A DNA stretch of 64,000 bases from Candidatus Gastranaerophilales bacterium (GCA_944326615.1 CALVEO010000002.1:1-64000); one strand, 5' to 3'. Positions 42,797 to 52,215 are shown, numbered from the stretch's first letter. A program made the numbers and translations. The notes: generated by a model not told the origin, from the sequence alone.

Positions 42797-44312
42797 AGTA
42801 TCAACAGAAGAACAAGCTAAACATGGTTATAGTTTAGCTCAACAGAAAAAAGAATGTATTGAATTTGCACTAAAACAGGGTTATGAGATTGATAAAGTTT
42901 TCATTGAAGAAGGTGAAAGTGCAAAAGATCTAAATCGAACTCAGTTAAAAGCTATGTTTGAATACTGTACACAAAAATACAAAGATGTTGATGCTCTTAT
43001 TTTTTGGAAATGGGATAGATTATCAAGAGGTGAACAAAGCGATTACTTAGAGTTAGGTAAATTTTTTGATAAGAATAATATTAGACCTTTATCTGTTACT
43101 GAAAATAATGAAGAAACAGCAGAAGCTGAACTATTAAGATGGATAAATCAAGGTACATCAAGATATGAATGGCGGAAAATACAGGAACGCACAAAATTGG
43201 GAATGCGTGGAGCTGTTGAACAAGGGAGATGGGTTAATTTAGCTCCAGTCGGTTATAAAAATGATAAAGAAAAGTCATTAATCCCTTGTCCAGTTAATGC
43301 CAAATATATCAAAATGGCTTTTGAATTATTTGCTACAGGGTTATATTCTCAAACAGAGTTAATAGATAAACTGCGTATTGCCGGCATGGAAAAGCTAGAT
43401 AAAAATAAAATAGGAAGAATATTAAGAAATAAGGTTTATATAGGATTATTAACTTATGATTGGCTTGAAGAACCAAAACGAGGAATTTTCGAACCACTTA
43501 TAGATGATGAAACTTTTTACAAAGTACAGGCTATTCTTGATGGAAAGAAGCCTATAATAAGTGGTTACAAACGCAATCGAGAGGACTTCCCTTTAAGAAG
43601 ATATGTTAGGTGTCCTTATTGCAACTCTCCATTAACTGCAAGTTATAGTAAAGGTAGAAAAGAAAAATACGCATATTATCATTGCCATAACAAAGATTGT
43701 AATATCAAATTCAGAGTTACAAAATCAAGAATAGAAAGTGATTTTATTGCTCATTTGGAACAAATTAAGCCTAAAAAAGAGTTATTACAACTCTTTAGAG
43801 CTATTTTAGGAGATACTTACGAAAAAAGTATTAAAGAACAGAAAACAACCTTAAATAGATTAAATAAAGAGCTTGAAGAACTTATAGAGAATAAGAAAAA
43901 ACTTACAAAACGATATTTAGAAGATAGAATTACAGAAAATGACTATAAGCTTGTAAACGAGGACTATGACAACTCTATCAATTCTAAAAAAGCTGATATT
44001 GCAACTATTGAATTACCCGATGTTAATATTGAACAGTATTTGAATAGTTGTACATTCGTATTAAATAACATTAAAGATTTATGGCTAAATGGGAGTTTAG
44101 ATTTTAGACAAAGGCTTCAAAAGCTGATTTACCCCGAAGGCATTCAGTATAATCTTTCAGAATTTCGAACACATAAAAAATCAGTCATATTCGAGTTCTT
44201 AGACCGATTGACTGATAATAAGTTTAATATGGGGCGTCTGATGGGATTCGAACCCATGCATATCGGAACCACAATCCGAGGTCTTAACCGCTTGACGACA
44301 GACGCCATCTAA
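42771..44312 (+). CDS. Large serine recombinase (site-specific integrase)
   Basis: 513 aa. Resolvase-type catalytic domain with the nucleophile Ser in IYCRVSTEEQ and Arg in WKWDRLSRGEQSD; recombinase domain (VEQGRWVNLAPVGYKND, then GRILRNKVYIGLL); zinc ribbon RCPYCNSPLTA with CHNKDC; and a coiled coil (about 365-430). This is the usual serine-integrase architecture. The last 27 residues are translated antisense through tRNA-His (44230-44306), so the gene end was acquired from, or overlaps, the chromosomal attachment site. Confidence 0.93.
   Translation: MPKAVIYCRVSTEEQAKHGYSLAQQKKECIEFALKQGYEIDKVFIEEGESAKDLNRTQLKAMFEYCTQKYKDVDALIFWKWDRLSRGEQSDYLELGKFFDKNNIRPLSVTENNEETAEAELLRWINQGTSRYEWRKIQERTKLGMRGAVEQGRWVNLAPVGYKNDKEKSLIPCPVNAKYIKMAFELFATGLYSQTELIDKLRIAGMEKLDKNKIGRILRNKVYIGLLTYDWLEEPKRGIFEPLIDDETFYKVQAILDGKKPIISGYKRNREDFPLRRYVRCPYCNSPLTASYSKGRKEKYAYYHCHNKDCNIKFRVTKSRIESDFIAHLEQIKPKKELLQLFRAILGDTYEKSIKEQKTTLNRLNKELEELIENKKKLTKRYLEDRITENDYKLVNEDYDNSINSKKADIATIELPDVNIEQYLNSCTFVLNNIKDLWLNGSLDFRQRLQKLIYPEGIQYNLSEFRTHKKSVIFEFLDRLTDNKFNMGRLMGFEPMHIGTTIRGLNRLTTDAI
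44174..44216 (-). terminator. Terminator downstream of tRNA-His
   Basis: ATCAGTCA/TGACTGAT arms with a T run on the minus strand, 14 nt after the tRNA CCA. It lies inside the recombinase coding sequence. Confidence 0.6.
44230..44306 (-). tRNA. tRNA-His(GTG)
   Basis: Minus-strand tRNA with the extra G at -1 paired to C73. Acceptor GCGTCTG/CAGACGC, anticodon loop TTGTGGT (GTG), T-loop TTCGAAT and an encoded CCA at 44232-44230. Wholly inside the antisense end of the recombinase gene. Confidence 0.95.
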
Positions 44313-44358
44313 AGCTCAAATTAATAATATCATAAAAAAAAAATTTGTCTAGAACTTT

Positions 44359-44765
44359 TTAGCGATTGAATATTATTATGTTTGTTCTACTTCTAAATTT
44401 ATACGTAAGTTCATTCGATTTCTTCTTCACAGAAGAATATAAATTATAAGTATCAGCAAAAACCTGCTGTTCAGAACCGTCCTTTGCTCTTAATATAATC
44501 CGGTATTTATTTTTTGATGGCGTCCGTACCTAATTCTTTTACCTCTAAAACCAACAGAATCTATTGAATTTGGAGGCATCAAAATTTGTGTTTCAACACT
44601 TCCAAGATATCTTGTTCTGTATACAATACAAGTATTTTTCTGCCAATTACATTTCAAAACTTCTTTTCTGTATACAGGAATGAATGGAGAGAAACTTGCC
44701 AAAATAGATACAGAAGTAATAAGAATAATTAGAATTTCTGACCTTGAAATTTTAGAACCAAACAC
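44359..44765 (-). pseudogene. Frameshifted small membrane protein gene
   Basis: The 5' part (44765 to about 44490) encodes a membrane helix (ILIILITSVSILASFSPF) and a beta-rich domain with TRYLGSVETQILMPPNS. The protein-like sequence then continues in another frame as NKYRIILRAKDGSEQQVFAD, then LYSSVKKKSNELTYKF, to a stop at 44359. The frames meet near a run of six A (plus-strand T6 before GATGG), where one extra base would restore about 135 aa. It is either a real frameshift or a sequence error. Family unknown, PH-like at best. Confidence 0.7.
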
Positions 44766-44795
44766 AATAACTAACCTTTATAAATAAGTTTTGGT

Positions 44796-44840
44796 AAAAA
44801 AAAGATTCATTATTAATTCTAAATAATGAATCTTTTTTTT
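44796..44840. terminator. Bidirectional terminator
   Basis: AAAAAAGATTCATTAT pairs with ATAATGAATCTTTTTT around an 8-nt loop, serving the rpaB-like gene (minus strand). Confidence 0.9.
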
Positions 44841-44846
44841 CTAATT

Positions 44847-45605
44847 TTAGCTTATTCTTTGAAACATATAGCCAATTCCGCGTGCAGTCAAAATTAATTC
44901 CGGATTTGCAGGATCTGCTTCTAATTTAGAACGCAATCTTGAAATATGGACATCAACAACCCTTGTATCAATTCTGTGATCCGGCGGATAAGCCCAAACA
45001 TGCTGCAATATTTCATTTCTTGAAAAAGCTTGACCAGAATTATTTACCAAAAGTTCTAACAAGCTAAATTCCATACCAGTCAAACGTATTCTTTCATTTT
45101 TTCTAAATACCTGACGACGTGCAGTATCAATTTTAATATTACCTGTTGTAATAACATTTTTAGTAACCTTACCGGCAGGAGTTACAGTTTCTCTGTTATT
45201 TGTTCTTCTTAATACAGCCTTAACCCTTGCTTCAAGTTCTTTCGGGCTAAAAGGCTTTATAACATAGTCATCTGCACCTAATTCAAGCCCGGTAATTCTT
45301 TCAGAAACATCACCTAATGCAGTTAATATAATAATAGGCACATCAGATGTTCTTCTTATTTCTCTAGTAACCCCGTAGCCGTCCATTTTAGGCATCATAA
45401 CATCTAGAACTACTAAATCAGGATTATATTTATTAAAAGCATTAACTGCTTCTTCACCATCTTGTGCAGTATATACATCATAACCTGCCATTTTTAATCT
45501 AGTTTCTAAAATTCTTCTTATACTTGCTTCATCATCAGCTAAAAGTATTCTTTGACGGTCTTCTGTTTCATTAGACATTTCCGCATTTTCAGTCATAGTC
45601 TTCAT
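44847..45605 (-). CDS. rpaB: OmpR-family response regulator, RpaB/Ycf27-like
   Basis: 252-aa two-component regulator. Receiver domain with the acidic pair DDE at the start, phospho-acceptor Asp in DLVVLDVMMPKMDGYGV and Lys in VIKPFSPKELEARVKAVLRR; C-terminal winged helix (VWAYPPDHRIDTRVVDVHIS). The residues around the acceptor and the winged helix read like cyanobacterial RpaB, the NblS-dependent stress regulator. No sensor kinase gene is adjacent, as in cyanobacteria. The symbol reflects resemblance, not proof. Confidence 0.85.
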   Translation of the reverse strand: MKTMTENAEMSNETEDRQRILLADDEASIRRILETRLKMAGYDVYTAQDGEEAVNAFNKYNPDLVVLDVMMPKMDGYGVTREIRRTSDVPIIILTALGDVSERITGLELGADDYVIKPFSPKELEARVKAVLRRTNNRETVTPAGKVTKNVITTGNIKIDTARRQVFRKNERIRLTGMEFSLLELLVNNSGQAFSRNEILQHVWAYPPDHRIDTRVVDVHISRLRSKLEADPANPELILTARGIGYMFQRIS

Positions 45606-45838
45606 TTCCTCTGTTACAATAATCTAACACCTTAAATATAACACAAATATAAAATATTACAAAATATTGATTTTTTTAAATTTTTTTTAATATTTGTATA
45701 TATATATTAATTTAATTTTGTAAAAAAAGCAAGTACTTTTAAAAATTTTTTTTTTAAGCAGACTATATTAAAATATAGCCGGAAGTGTGATGTATTTCTT
45801 CATAGCTTTAATTGTAAGATATAGCTTTAATAGAAAGT

Positions 45839-46063
45839 ATGGAGAAAAAAAATAATAAATATCACAATATTATTGCAGAAAATATTAAAAAATTGAGGAA
45901 AAAAGCCAAAATTTCACAGGAAAATATGGCTGAAAAGCTAAATTGTTCGCGTGAATTTATTAGCAGAGTAGAGAATTGTAAAGAACGTGTGAGTCTTAAT
46001 ATGCTGCTAAAAATTTCAGAACTATTCAAAGTCAATCCAAGCTCTTTATTTAAAGAGTCTTAG
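45839..46063 (+). CDS. Small XRE-family DNA-binding protein
   Basis: 74 aa, almost entirely a helix-turn-helix (ISQENMAEKLNCSREFISRV). Ribosome-binding site weak (AAAGT). Its 3' end overlaps the convergent kdsB end by 14 nt. Stand-alone regulator; targets unknown. Confidence 0.8.
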   Translation: MEKKNNKYHNIIAENIKKLRKKAKISQENMAEKLNCSREFISRVENCKERVSLNMLLKISELFKVNPSSLFKES

Positions 46064-46781
46064 CTGCAATATTTTTAAACTTCTCTAAATCTTCTGCAGT
46101 ATCAATTCCGACAGGTACAAAATCAACAATTGAAGTTTTTATCTTCATACCATTTTGTAATGCACGCAGCTGTTCCAGACTCTCAGCCTGTTCATAGTCT
46201 GATTGTGGAAGTTCTGTCATTTTAATTAAAGCATTGCGTTTATAGCCGTAAATACCCAGATGCCCGTAAAAACTCGCTTTACCGGCATTCCTTTCAAATG
46301 GGATTTTTGAACGCGAAAAATACATAGCAAAGCCGGAATTATCAATAACGCATTTAACAAGGTTCGGATTTTCAGCTTCTTCAGGAGTAATTTGTCTAAT
46401 CAATGTAGAAATATCTGCACCGGCATCATTTTTAACATTTCTAATAACTTCATCAATACTTTCTGGTTTTATTAAAGGCTCATCTCCCTGCAAATTTACA
46501 ATAAAAGAAATTTCCGGATGACGTAAAACGACTTCTTTAATCCTGTCTGAGCCGCACTTATGGTTAACCGAAGTCATTTCAACATTCCCGCCAAATTCCT
46601 TGACTGCATTAAATATTCTTTCATCATCTGTTGCAACAATAATAATATCAGTAAGTTTAGACTGCATAGCTTTCTCATAAACCCACTGTATAACAGGTTT
46701 CCCTTCAACTTTAATTAATGGTTTCCCTTCCAATCTTGATGAACCGTATCTTGCAGGAATAACTATTGCAGTCTCATTCAT
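46050..46781 (-). CDS. kdsB: CMP-KDO synthetase KdsB
   Basis: Activates KDO with CTP for lipopolysaccharide inner-core synthesis. The start IPARYGSSRLEGKPL, then LQGDEPLI and GHLGIYGYKRNAL are family hallmarks. 243 aa. Last gene of accD-accA-prmA-kdsB, 5 nt after prmA. With lptC/lptA-like genes it implies an outer membrane with LPS. Confidence 0.95.
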   Translation of the reverse strand: MNETAIVIPARYGSSRLEGKPLIKVEGKPVIQWVYEKAMQSKLTDIIIVATDDERIFNAVKEFGGNVEMTSVNHKCGSDRIKEVVLRHPEISFIVNLQGDEPLIKPESIDEVIRNVKNDAGADISTLIRQITPEEAENPNLVKCVIDNSGFAMYFSRSKIPFERNAGKASFYGHLGIYGYKRNALIKMTELPQSDYEQAESLEQLRALQNGMKIKTSIVDFVPVGIDTAEDLEKFKNIAAKTL

Positions 46782-46786
46782 ATTTA

Positions 46787-47695
46787 TTAATCAACCTTTC
46801 TTACTATTAATGCAGTCCATTGATCTTGATGAGTTTCTTCTATCATTTCAAGATTAAATTTTTTTACTGCATCGATCACTACAGATTTTTTTTCATCCAA
46901 AATTCCTGACAAAACAAGAATTGCTTTGTCATTCATAATATTTTTTAAATCGCCCATAATTTCTGCTAAAACACTATGAAGAATATTAGCTAAAACAAAA
47001 TCAAATTTTTCTGATACTTTGTCAGCAGTATTTAATTCAAATTTACATTCAACATTGTTCTTCAATGCGTTTTCCTTTGCAACATCAATTACTGTATCAT
47101 CATTATCACAGCCGTAAACATAAGAGGCGCCGAATTTTTTTGCACAAATTGCCAGAATTCCCGAACCTGTACCAATATCAGCAACCTTCGCACCTTCAGG
47201 CATATATTTTTCAATAGCCTTCATACAAAGCTGTGTTGTCTGATGAGTTCCCGTTCCAAATGCACAACCAGGTTCAAGTCTGATAACAACTTCATCGGAT
47301 TTTGAATTATACACCAGCCAGTCAGGAACAACAACTATTTTATCAGAAACTCTTGTTATACCCCACTTTTCTTTCCATTTTTTTGACCAATCTTCATTGG
47401 ATTTGTTTGAAATTACGAACTCCCAGCTTCCAAGTTCTTCATCAGTAAGTCCGCGGGATTTTAAAAGTTCACGCTCATCTTTTAAAAGCTGAGACAAATT
47501 TTTAGGCTCAAAGGTAAGAAAAACTTTTAAAGTTCCCTCGGTTGTAGATATCATTTCAAGGTCTTTATAAGTTTCTTCAGCAAGAACAACACCTTCACAA
47601 GGTAGATTTTCGAAACAAAAATCTGATACAATATCTTCAATTTGAGGGTTGATTCTTATTTGTAACTCTGTATAAACAGCTTGCTTTCCAGACAT
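46787..47695 (-). CDS. prmA: Ribosomal protein L11 methyltransferase PrmA
   Basis: SAM-dependent methylation of L11 lysines and N-terminus. SAM motif VADIGTGSGILAICAKKFGA, preceded by FGTGTHQTT and followed by LANILHSVLAEIM. 302 aa, including the N-terminal substrate-binding domain. 2 nt from accA. Confidence 0.93.
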   Translation of the reverse strand: MSGKQAVYTELQIRINPQIEDIVSDFCFENLPCEGVVLAEETYKDLEMISTTEGTLKVFLTFEPKNLSQLLKDERELLKSRGLTDEELGSWEFVISNKSNEDWSKKWKEKWGITRVSDKIVVVPDWLVYNSKSDEVVIRLEPGCAFGTGTHQTTQLCMKAIEKYMPEGAKVADIGTGSGILAICAKKFGASYVYGCDNDDTVIDVAKENALKNNVECKFELNTADKVSEKFDFVLANILHSVLAEIMGDLKNIMNDKAILVLSGILDEKKSVVIDAVKKFNLEMIEETHQDQWTALIVRKVD

Positions 47696-47697
47696 TT

Positions 47698-48654
47698 CTA
47701 ACCTTCTAAAAAAGCTCCCATTTTTCTGAATTTTTGGTAGCGTTTTTCTTTCAAATCTTCAGGAGGCAGTTTTGAAAGCTCATCAAGACTTTCCAGAATA
47801 GTTTTTTTCATATTAGCCGAAATTTCTTCATAGTTTGTATGAGCACCGCCTGTCGGTTCTTTAATTTCACCGTCAATAATATCAAAATGAAGTAAATCTT
47901 TTGCTGTAATTCTTAAAGCATCAGCAGCTTCAGAAGCTTTTGAAGCATCACGCCAGAGAATTGAAGCGCAACCTTCAGGAGAAATTACCGTATAGTAAGC
48001 ATGCTCCAGCAAAAATACTTTATCAGCAACAGCAAGCCCTAATGCACCGCCTGAACAGCCTTCGCCTGTAATAATTGCAATTACCGGAACTTTCAGTTTT
48101 GCCATCTGCATTAAATTTACAGCAATTGCACCGCCCTGGTTAGTTTCTTCTGCGCTGATTCCAGGATATGCCCCAGGGGTATCAATAAGTGTAACAATAG
48201 GAATATGAAATTTACTTGCATGCTTAAAAAGTCTCAAAGCCTTTCTGTATCCTTGAGGCTGCGGCATACCAAAATTATATTCCAAATTTTCTTTAGTAGA
48301 TTTACCCTTCATTGTACCAATAATCATTACAGGCCTGCCGTCAATTTTTGCAAGCCCGCCTATTATTGCTCTGTCATCCATTCCTTCTCTATCACCATGA
48401 AGTTCGACAAAATCTTCACAAATATAGTTTACATAATCCATAAAATTAGGTCTTTCAGGATGTCTTGCAATCTGAAGTTTCTGTGAAGGTTTAAGATTTG
48501 AATAAAGTTCTTTTCTATAATCTTCTGCTTGTTGTTCAAAAGTTTCAATTTCTTTATTGAGATCCATGCCTGACTCCAAACTTATCTTTTTTAATTCTTC
48601 AATTTTTTCCTGAATTTCTAAAATAGGTTTTTCAAAATCTAAAACTGCTGTCAT
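47698..48654 (-). CDS. accA: Acetyl-CoA carboxylase carboxyltransferase subunit alpha
   Basis: Half of the carboxyltransferase that makes malonyl-CoA for fatty acids. PGAYPGISAEETNQGGAIAV and GEGCSGGALGLAVADKVF bear the oxyanion glycines. 318 aa. Directly downstream of accD (12 nt), the two subunits being made together. Confidence 0.96.
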   Translation of the reverse strand: MTAVLDFEKPILEIQEKIEELKKISLESGMDLNKEIETFEQQAEDYRKELYSNLKPSQKLQIARHPERPNFMDYVNYICEDFVELHGDREGMDDRAIIGGLAKIDGRPVMIIGTMKGKSTKENLEYNFGMPQPQGYRKALRLFKHASKFHIPIVTLIDTPGAYPGISAEETNQGGAIAVNLMQMAKLKVPVIAIITGEGCSGGALGLAVADKVFLLEHAYYTVISPEGCASILWRDASKASEAADALRITAKDLLHFDIIDGEIKEPTGGAHTNYEEISANMKKTILESLDELSKLPPEDLKEKRYQKFRKMGAFLEG

Positions 48655-48666
48655 AAATTTATCCTC

Positions 48667-49539
48667 TTACTGTACGACTTTATGCATTTCCAAAATTTTG
48701 GCGAGAGTATTTCTTAAATCTTTGCGTGCAGAAACAATATCGACTTGTCCGTATTTAAGCAAATATTCTGCTGTCTGAAAGTCAGACGGCAATTTTTGCC
48801 TGATAGTCTGCTCAATTACACGTCTTCCTGCAAAACCAATTCTTGCACCTTGTTCGGCAACAATAATATCACCGAGCATGCCAAAACTTGCAGTAACACC
48901 GCCGAATGTAGGCTCTGTCAAAAGATTTATATATAGCAAACCTTCATCATCAAGTTTTGATACAGCGCATGAAGTTTTGGCCATTTGCATAAGACTTAGT
49001 GCACTTTCCTGCATTCTTGCACCGCCTGAAGAAGTTATTGCAAGAACAGGCAGCTTAAGTTCTATCGCTTTTTCTATAATTCTTGTAACTTTTTCTCCAA
49101 CAACGCTCCCCATAGAACCGCCCATAAAATCAAAGTCCATAACAGCTGTTGCAACTTTGTTCCCCAAAATTGCACCAATTCCTGTTACAACAGCATCATT
49201 AAGGCCTGTTTTTTTCTGTGCTTTTTCAAGACGAGATTTATAACTTTCAGTATCAGAAAATTCAAGAGGATCTGCTGGTTTTATATCTGTAAATAATTCT
49301 TCAAAAGAATTTTCATCAAATAACTGTTTTATGCGTGTTCTTGCATTTATCCTGAAATGATAATCACAAATCGGACAAACCATATCATTTTTAATTAAAT
49401 CTTCTTTTAAAAGCTGGGCATCACAGTGAACACATTTAGTCCATAAGTCAGGATCCATATCTAATTCCACTCTGCCTTCGAGCTGTCTGCGCTGTAATTG
49501 TGCCTGTTTTCTTTTCTCAAACCAATCTTGAACTGTCAT
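48667..49539 (-). CDS. accD: Acetyl-CoA carboxylase carboxyltransferase subunit beta
   Basis: Zinc-finger subunit of the carboxyltransferase. N-terminal CVHCDAQ with CPICDYHF forms the zinc ribbon; ITSSGGARMQESALSLMQMA is the acyl-CoA site. 290 aa. First gene of the accD-accA-prmA-kdsB operon. Confidence 0.96.
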   Translation of the reverse strand: MTVQDWFEKRKQAQLQRRQLEGRVELDMDPDLWTKCVHCDAQLLKEDLIKNDMVCPICDYHFRINARTRIKQLFDENSFEELFTDIKPADPLEFSDTESYKSRLEKAQKKTGLNDAVVTGIGAILGNKVATAVMDFDFMGGSMGSVVGEKVTRIIEKAIELKLPVLAITSSGGARMQESALSLMQMAKTSCAVSKLDDEGLLYINLLTEPTFGGVTASFGMLGDIIVAEQGARIGFAGRRVIEQTIRQKLPSDFQTAEYLLKYGQVDIVSARKDLRNTLAKILEMHKVVQ

Positions 49540-49643
49540 ATAATATATCCCTTAAATAATAATTTTATTCAAATACAAAATAATTATACAACCAAAAAAT
49601 TTTATAGCAAATTTTTACATTTACACGTTTTACAAATCATATT

Positions 49644-50396
49644 ATGAAAATATCTCAATACAATTCTCCAAAATCAAAAATTGGATTTAGTTCATTTAAT
49701 TTCAAAAAATTGGACAATGTAAAAATATTTGAAGATTTTAAAGCAAAGTTAATAAATAACGATAAGGAAATGGACTGTTTTGTCAGAATGAAAACAGCCC
49801 CTAACAGATTTTTTATAAGCGTAAATACAAATGATAACAAAATACTCGGTGAAAACACATCAAATACACCGCATGAAGGTATATTATATAACTGTATAAT
49901 TAATAATATTAGCCATAACCCGAAAATCAAAGGGATAGGTTCAGTAATGCGCCTTGGAGATATTATTATGACGCTCGAAAATAAAATACCTAAAATACAA
50001 TTATTTTCAATTGGACAGGCAGTATATTTTCATTCAAAGTTTAAATTTGAACCGGCAATAACCGATTTTATGGAAATTAAAAGCTATATAGCAGGAGATA
50101 TAGCAAATAAATTGTACGACAAACGCTTCTCAAAATTTACCGCAAAAGCTTTAAAGTGGCTTGATAGTGACAATATACCTAAAATAGAAAAAATTAAACA
50201 AGGTAACAAACTTTTATACGAATATATAGCTGCCGTAAACAAATATAAATTGAACAGAGACGAAGATTTTATTCTTTCTCCCGGTTTTGATATGGAACTA
50301 AAAAGAGAAGATGTAATAAAAAACAAAGATTTTTTCAATAAACTTTTTAAAAAATCAGGAATAGATTATCAAATTAGTGATTGCGATTCTTATTAA
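49644..50396 (+). CDS. Unknown protein with IGFSS motif
   Basis: 250 aa, no family recognised. N-terminal IGFSS at residues 14-18 matches the shared motif. The middle (IINNISHNPKIKGIGSVMRL) and overall pattern faintly recall a GNAT-like or small alpha/beta fold, unproven. No ribosome-binding site upstream of the ATG, so possibly leaderless. Its 3' end overlaps the convergent protease gene by 23 nt. Confidence 0.6.
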   Translation: MKISQYNSPKSKIGFSSFNFKKLDNVKIFEDFKAKLINNDKEMDCFVRMKTAPNRFFISVNTNDNKILGENTSNTPHEGILYNCIINNISHNPKIKGIGSVMRLGDIIMTLENKIPKIQLFSIGQAVYFHSKFKFEPAITDFMEIKSYIAGDIANKLYDKRFSKFTAKALKWLDSDNIPKIEKIKQGNKLLYEYIAAVNKYKLNRDEDFILSPGFDMELKREDVIKNKDFFNKLFKKSGIDYQISDCDSY

Positions 50397-51156
50397 TAAA
50401 AAATTTTCTCATATCATCGGAAATCTGAACATTCTGTAACGCCATGTGATATTTTCTCAAATTTGCAATAGCCTCTTGTTCTTCTAACAAATCTCTTTTA
50501 GGAAACTTTATAGAAGCTTTAACTTTTTCAAATTCGGTAGGAGATTTTCTGTCAATAAATTTTGCAATAATTTCATCAATATTGCTGCCGCCAATACCAT
50601 ATTTAGAAGACACTTCTGCAGTATCGGCTCCCTGCGGAAGAGTATAAAGCCAATTTATAGTAAGCCTGTCTCCTTCAGATATAGAATTTACCCCCTTTTG
50701 ATGCGGAGTATACATAATATCAGAAGGGTTATGACTGTGCCCCAGCCCCACAGCATGCCCTATTTCATGCAAAATTGTGTGATATACTTCCCCCTCATCC
50801 ATATAATCAGCATGAACAAGCCCCTCCGTAAGCCCGATTGCGACTTCTGCGCCGTATAATCTGTTAGAGCCGTCAAAATTAAAATAACAATGTCCGAGCG
50901 CTTTTCGCTCAACCCTTTTCCAATCTACATTAACATTCGATTCCAAAAGAGTATTTACGACCTTAAAAGCTACTCTTCCTTTTGTTGCAGACTCCCACTC
51001 ATTAAGAGCTCTTATTACCATCTGCCTGTACTTATATTCCTGCCCCTGTTTTGAATAAAATTTCATAGGCGCAATATATACCTTCAAAGGCATAAATGTC
51101 CAGCGCATTATTCGTCCGTTTTTTAAAGATTCAGCAACATAAGTATATTTTTTCAT
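50374..51156 (-). CDS. Matrixin-like zinc metalloprotease
   Basis: 260 aa. Zinc motif HEIGHAVGLGHS near residue 127, Met-turn SDIMYTPHQ, and an upstream strand with MPLKVYIAP that also occurs in the larger metzincin at 4879. No signal peptide or membrane helix is visible, so its location is unclear. A C-terminal helical tail follows the protease core. Confidence 0.82.
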   Translation of the reverse strand: MKKYTYVAESLKNGRIMRWTFMPLKVYIAPMKFYSKQGQEYKYRQMVIRALNEWESATKGRVAFKVVNTLLESNVNVDWKRVERKALGHCYFNFDGSNRLYGAEVAIGLTEGLVHADYMDEGEVYHTILHEIGHAVGLGHSHNPSDIMYTPHQKGVNSISEGDRLTINWLYTLPQGADTAEVSSKYGIGGSNIDEIIAKFIDRKSPTEFEKVKASIKFPKRDLLEEQEAIANLRKYHMALQNVQISDDMRKFFINKNRNH

Positions 51157-51252
51157 ATTTTTATTATATAATAAATTGTTGTAAAAACCAATTGTGTTAC
51201 AATAGGGATAGAGAAAGTAAAATAATCAATTCAGACTTAGGAGAGAAAACTT

Positions 51253-51588
51253 ATGAACATTATGCAAATGATGAAACAAGCTCAAAGCTTGCAAAAAAAA
51301 TTAAAAGACACCCAGGAAGAACTTGCTAATCTTGAAATAACAGGAGAAGCTGCAAATGGTGCAGTAAAAGTTATCTGCGACGGACAAGGTAAATTTAAGT
51401 CAATTAAATTAACTGCAGAAGCTGTTAATCCTGAAAATCCGTCATCTGTAGATACAGATACTGTAGAAATGCTTGAAGATATTATTTCTTCTGCTATTAA
51501 ACAGGCAAGCGACAAAGCTTCAAAAACAATGGAAGCTAAAATGAAATCTGTTACAGGCGGTATAAATATTCCGGGATTAAATTTCTAA
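51253..51588 (+). CDS. ybaB: Nucleoid-associated protein YbaB/EbfC
   Basis: Small dimeric DNA-binding protein. MNIMQMMKQAQSLQKKLKDT and the C-terminal TGGINIPGL are typical. 111 aa. Its stop overlaps the recR start by 1 nt (TAATG), the common ybaB-recR pairing; GGAGAG precedes the ATG. dnaX, often upstream, is absent here. Confidence 0.95.
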   Translation: MNIMQMMKQAQSLQKKLKDTQEELANLEITGEAANGAVKVICDGQGKFKSIKLTAEAVNPENPSSVDTDTVEMLEDIISSAIKQASDKASKTMEAKMKSVTGGINIPGLNF

Positions 51589-52184
51589 TGATTTACCCGA
51601 AATCAATAGCTTCTTTAATAGAACATTTCCAAAAATTTCCCTCTGTAGGGCCAAAATCTGCCCAAAGAATGGCATTTTATCTTTTGAGAATGCCAAAATC
51701 CGAGGTGGAAAAATTTGCACAGAGCATGATTGATGCCAAAGAAAACACTAAAACGTGTGATATATGCTTTAATCTTTCTTCAACAAGCCCCTGTGAAATC
51801 TGCCAATCTCCAACGCGTGATAAGTCGACAATTTGCGTTGTTGCAGAAACCAAAGACTTGATTGCCGTTGAAAAGACAAATGAATATAAAGGTTTATATC
51901 ATGTTTTGCAGGGCTTAATTTCGCCTATGGACGGAATTGGGGCTGATGATATAAGAATAAAAGAACTTCTTAATCGTCTTACGGATGAGAAGGTTAGAGA
52001 GGTAATCCTTGCACTCAGTCCTTCAGTGGAAGGAGAAGCTACAAGTCTTTATTTAAGCAAACTTATAAAACCATTCGGGATAAAAATTTCCAGAATAGCA
52101 TTCGGTCTGCCTGTAGGGGCAGACCTTGAATATGCTGATGAAATTACTATAGCAAAAGCCATTGAAGGAAGACGGGAAATTTAA
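51588..52184 (+). CDS. recR: Recombination protein RecR
   Basis: Clamp that loads RecA through RecF/RecO in gap repair. Helix-hairpin-helix FPSVGPKSAQRMAFYLL, zinc finger CDICFN with CEIC, Toprim ICVVAETKDLIAVEK and a Walker-like C-terminal SRIAFGLPVGADLEYAD. 198 aa. Confidence 0.96.
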   Translation: MIYPKSIASLIEHFQKFPSVGPKSAQRMAFYLLRMPKSEVEKFAQSMIDAKENTKTCDICFNLSSTSPCEICQSPTRDKSTICVVAETKDLIAVEKTNEYKGLYHVLQGLISPMDGIGADDIRIKELLNRLTDEKVREVILALSPSVEGEATSLYLSKLIKPFGIKISRIAFGLPVGADLEYADEITIAKAIEGRREI

Positions 52185-52215
52185 GCATTATAACAAATAT
52201 TATAATTTTTTCAAC

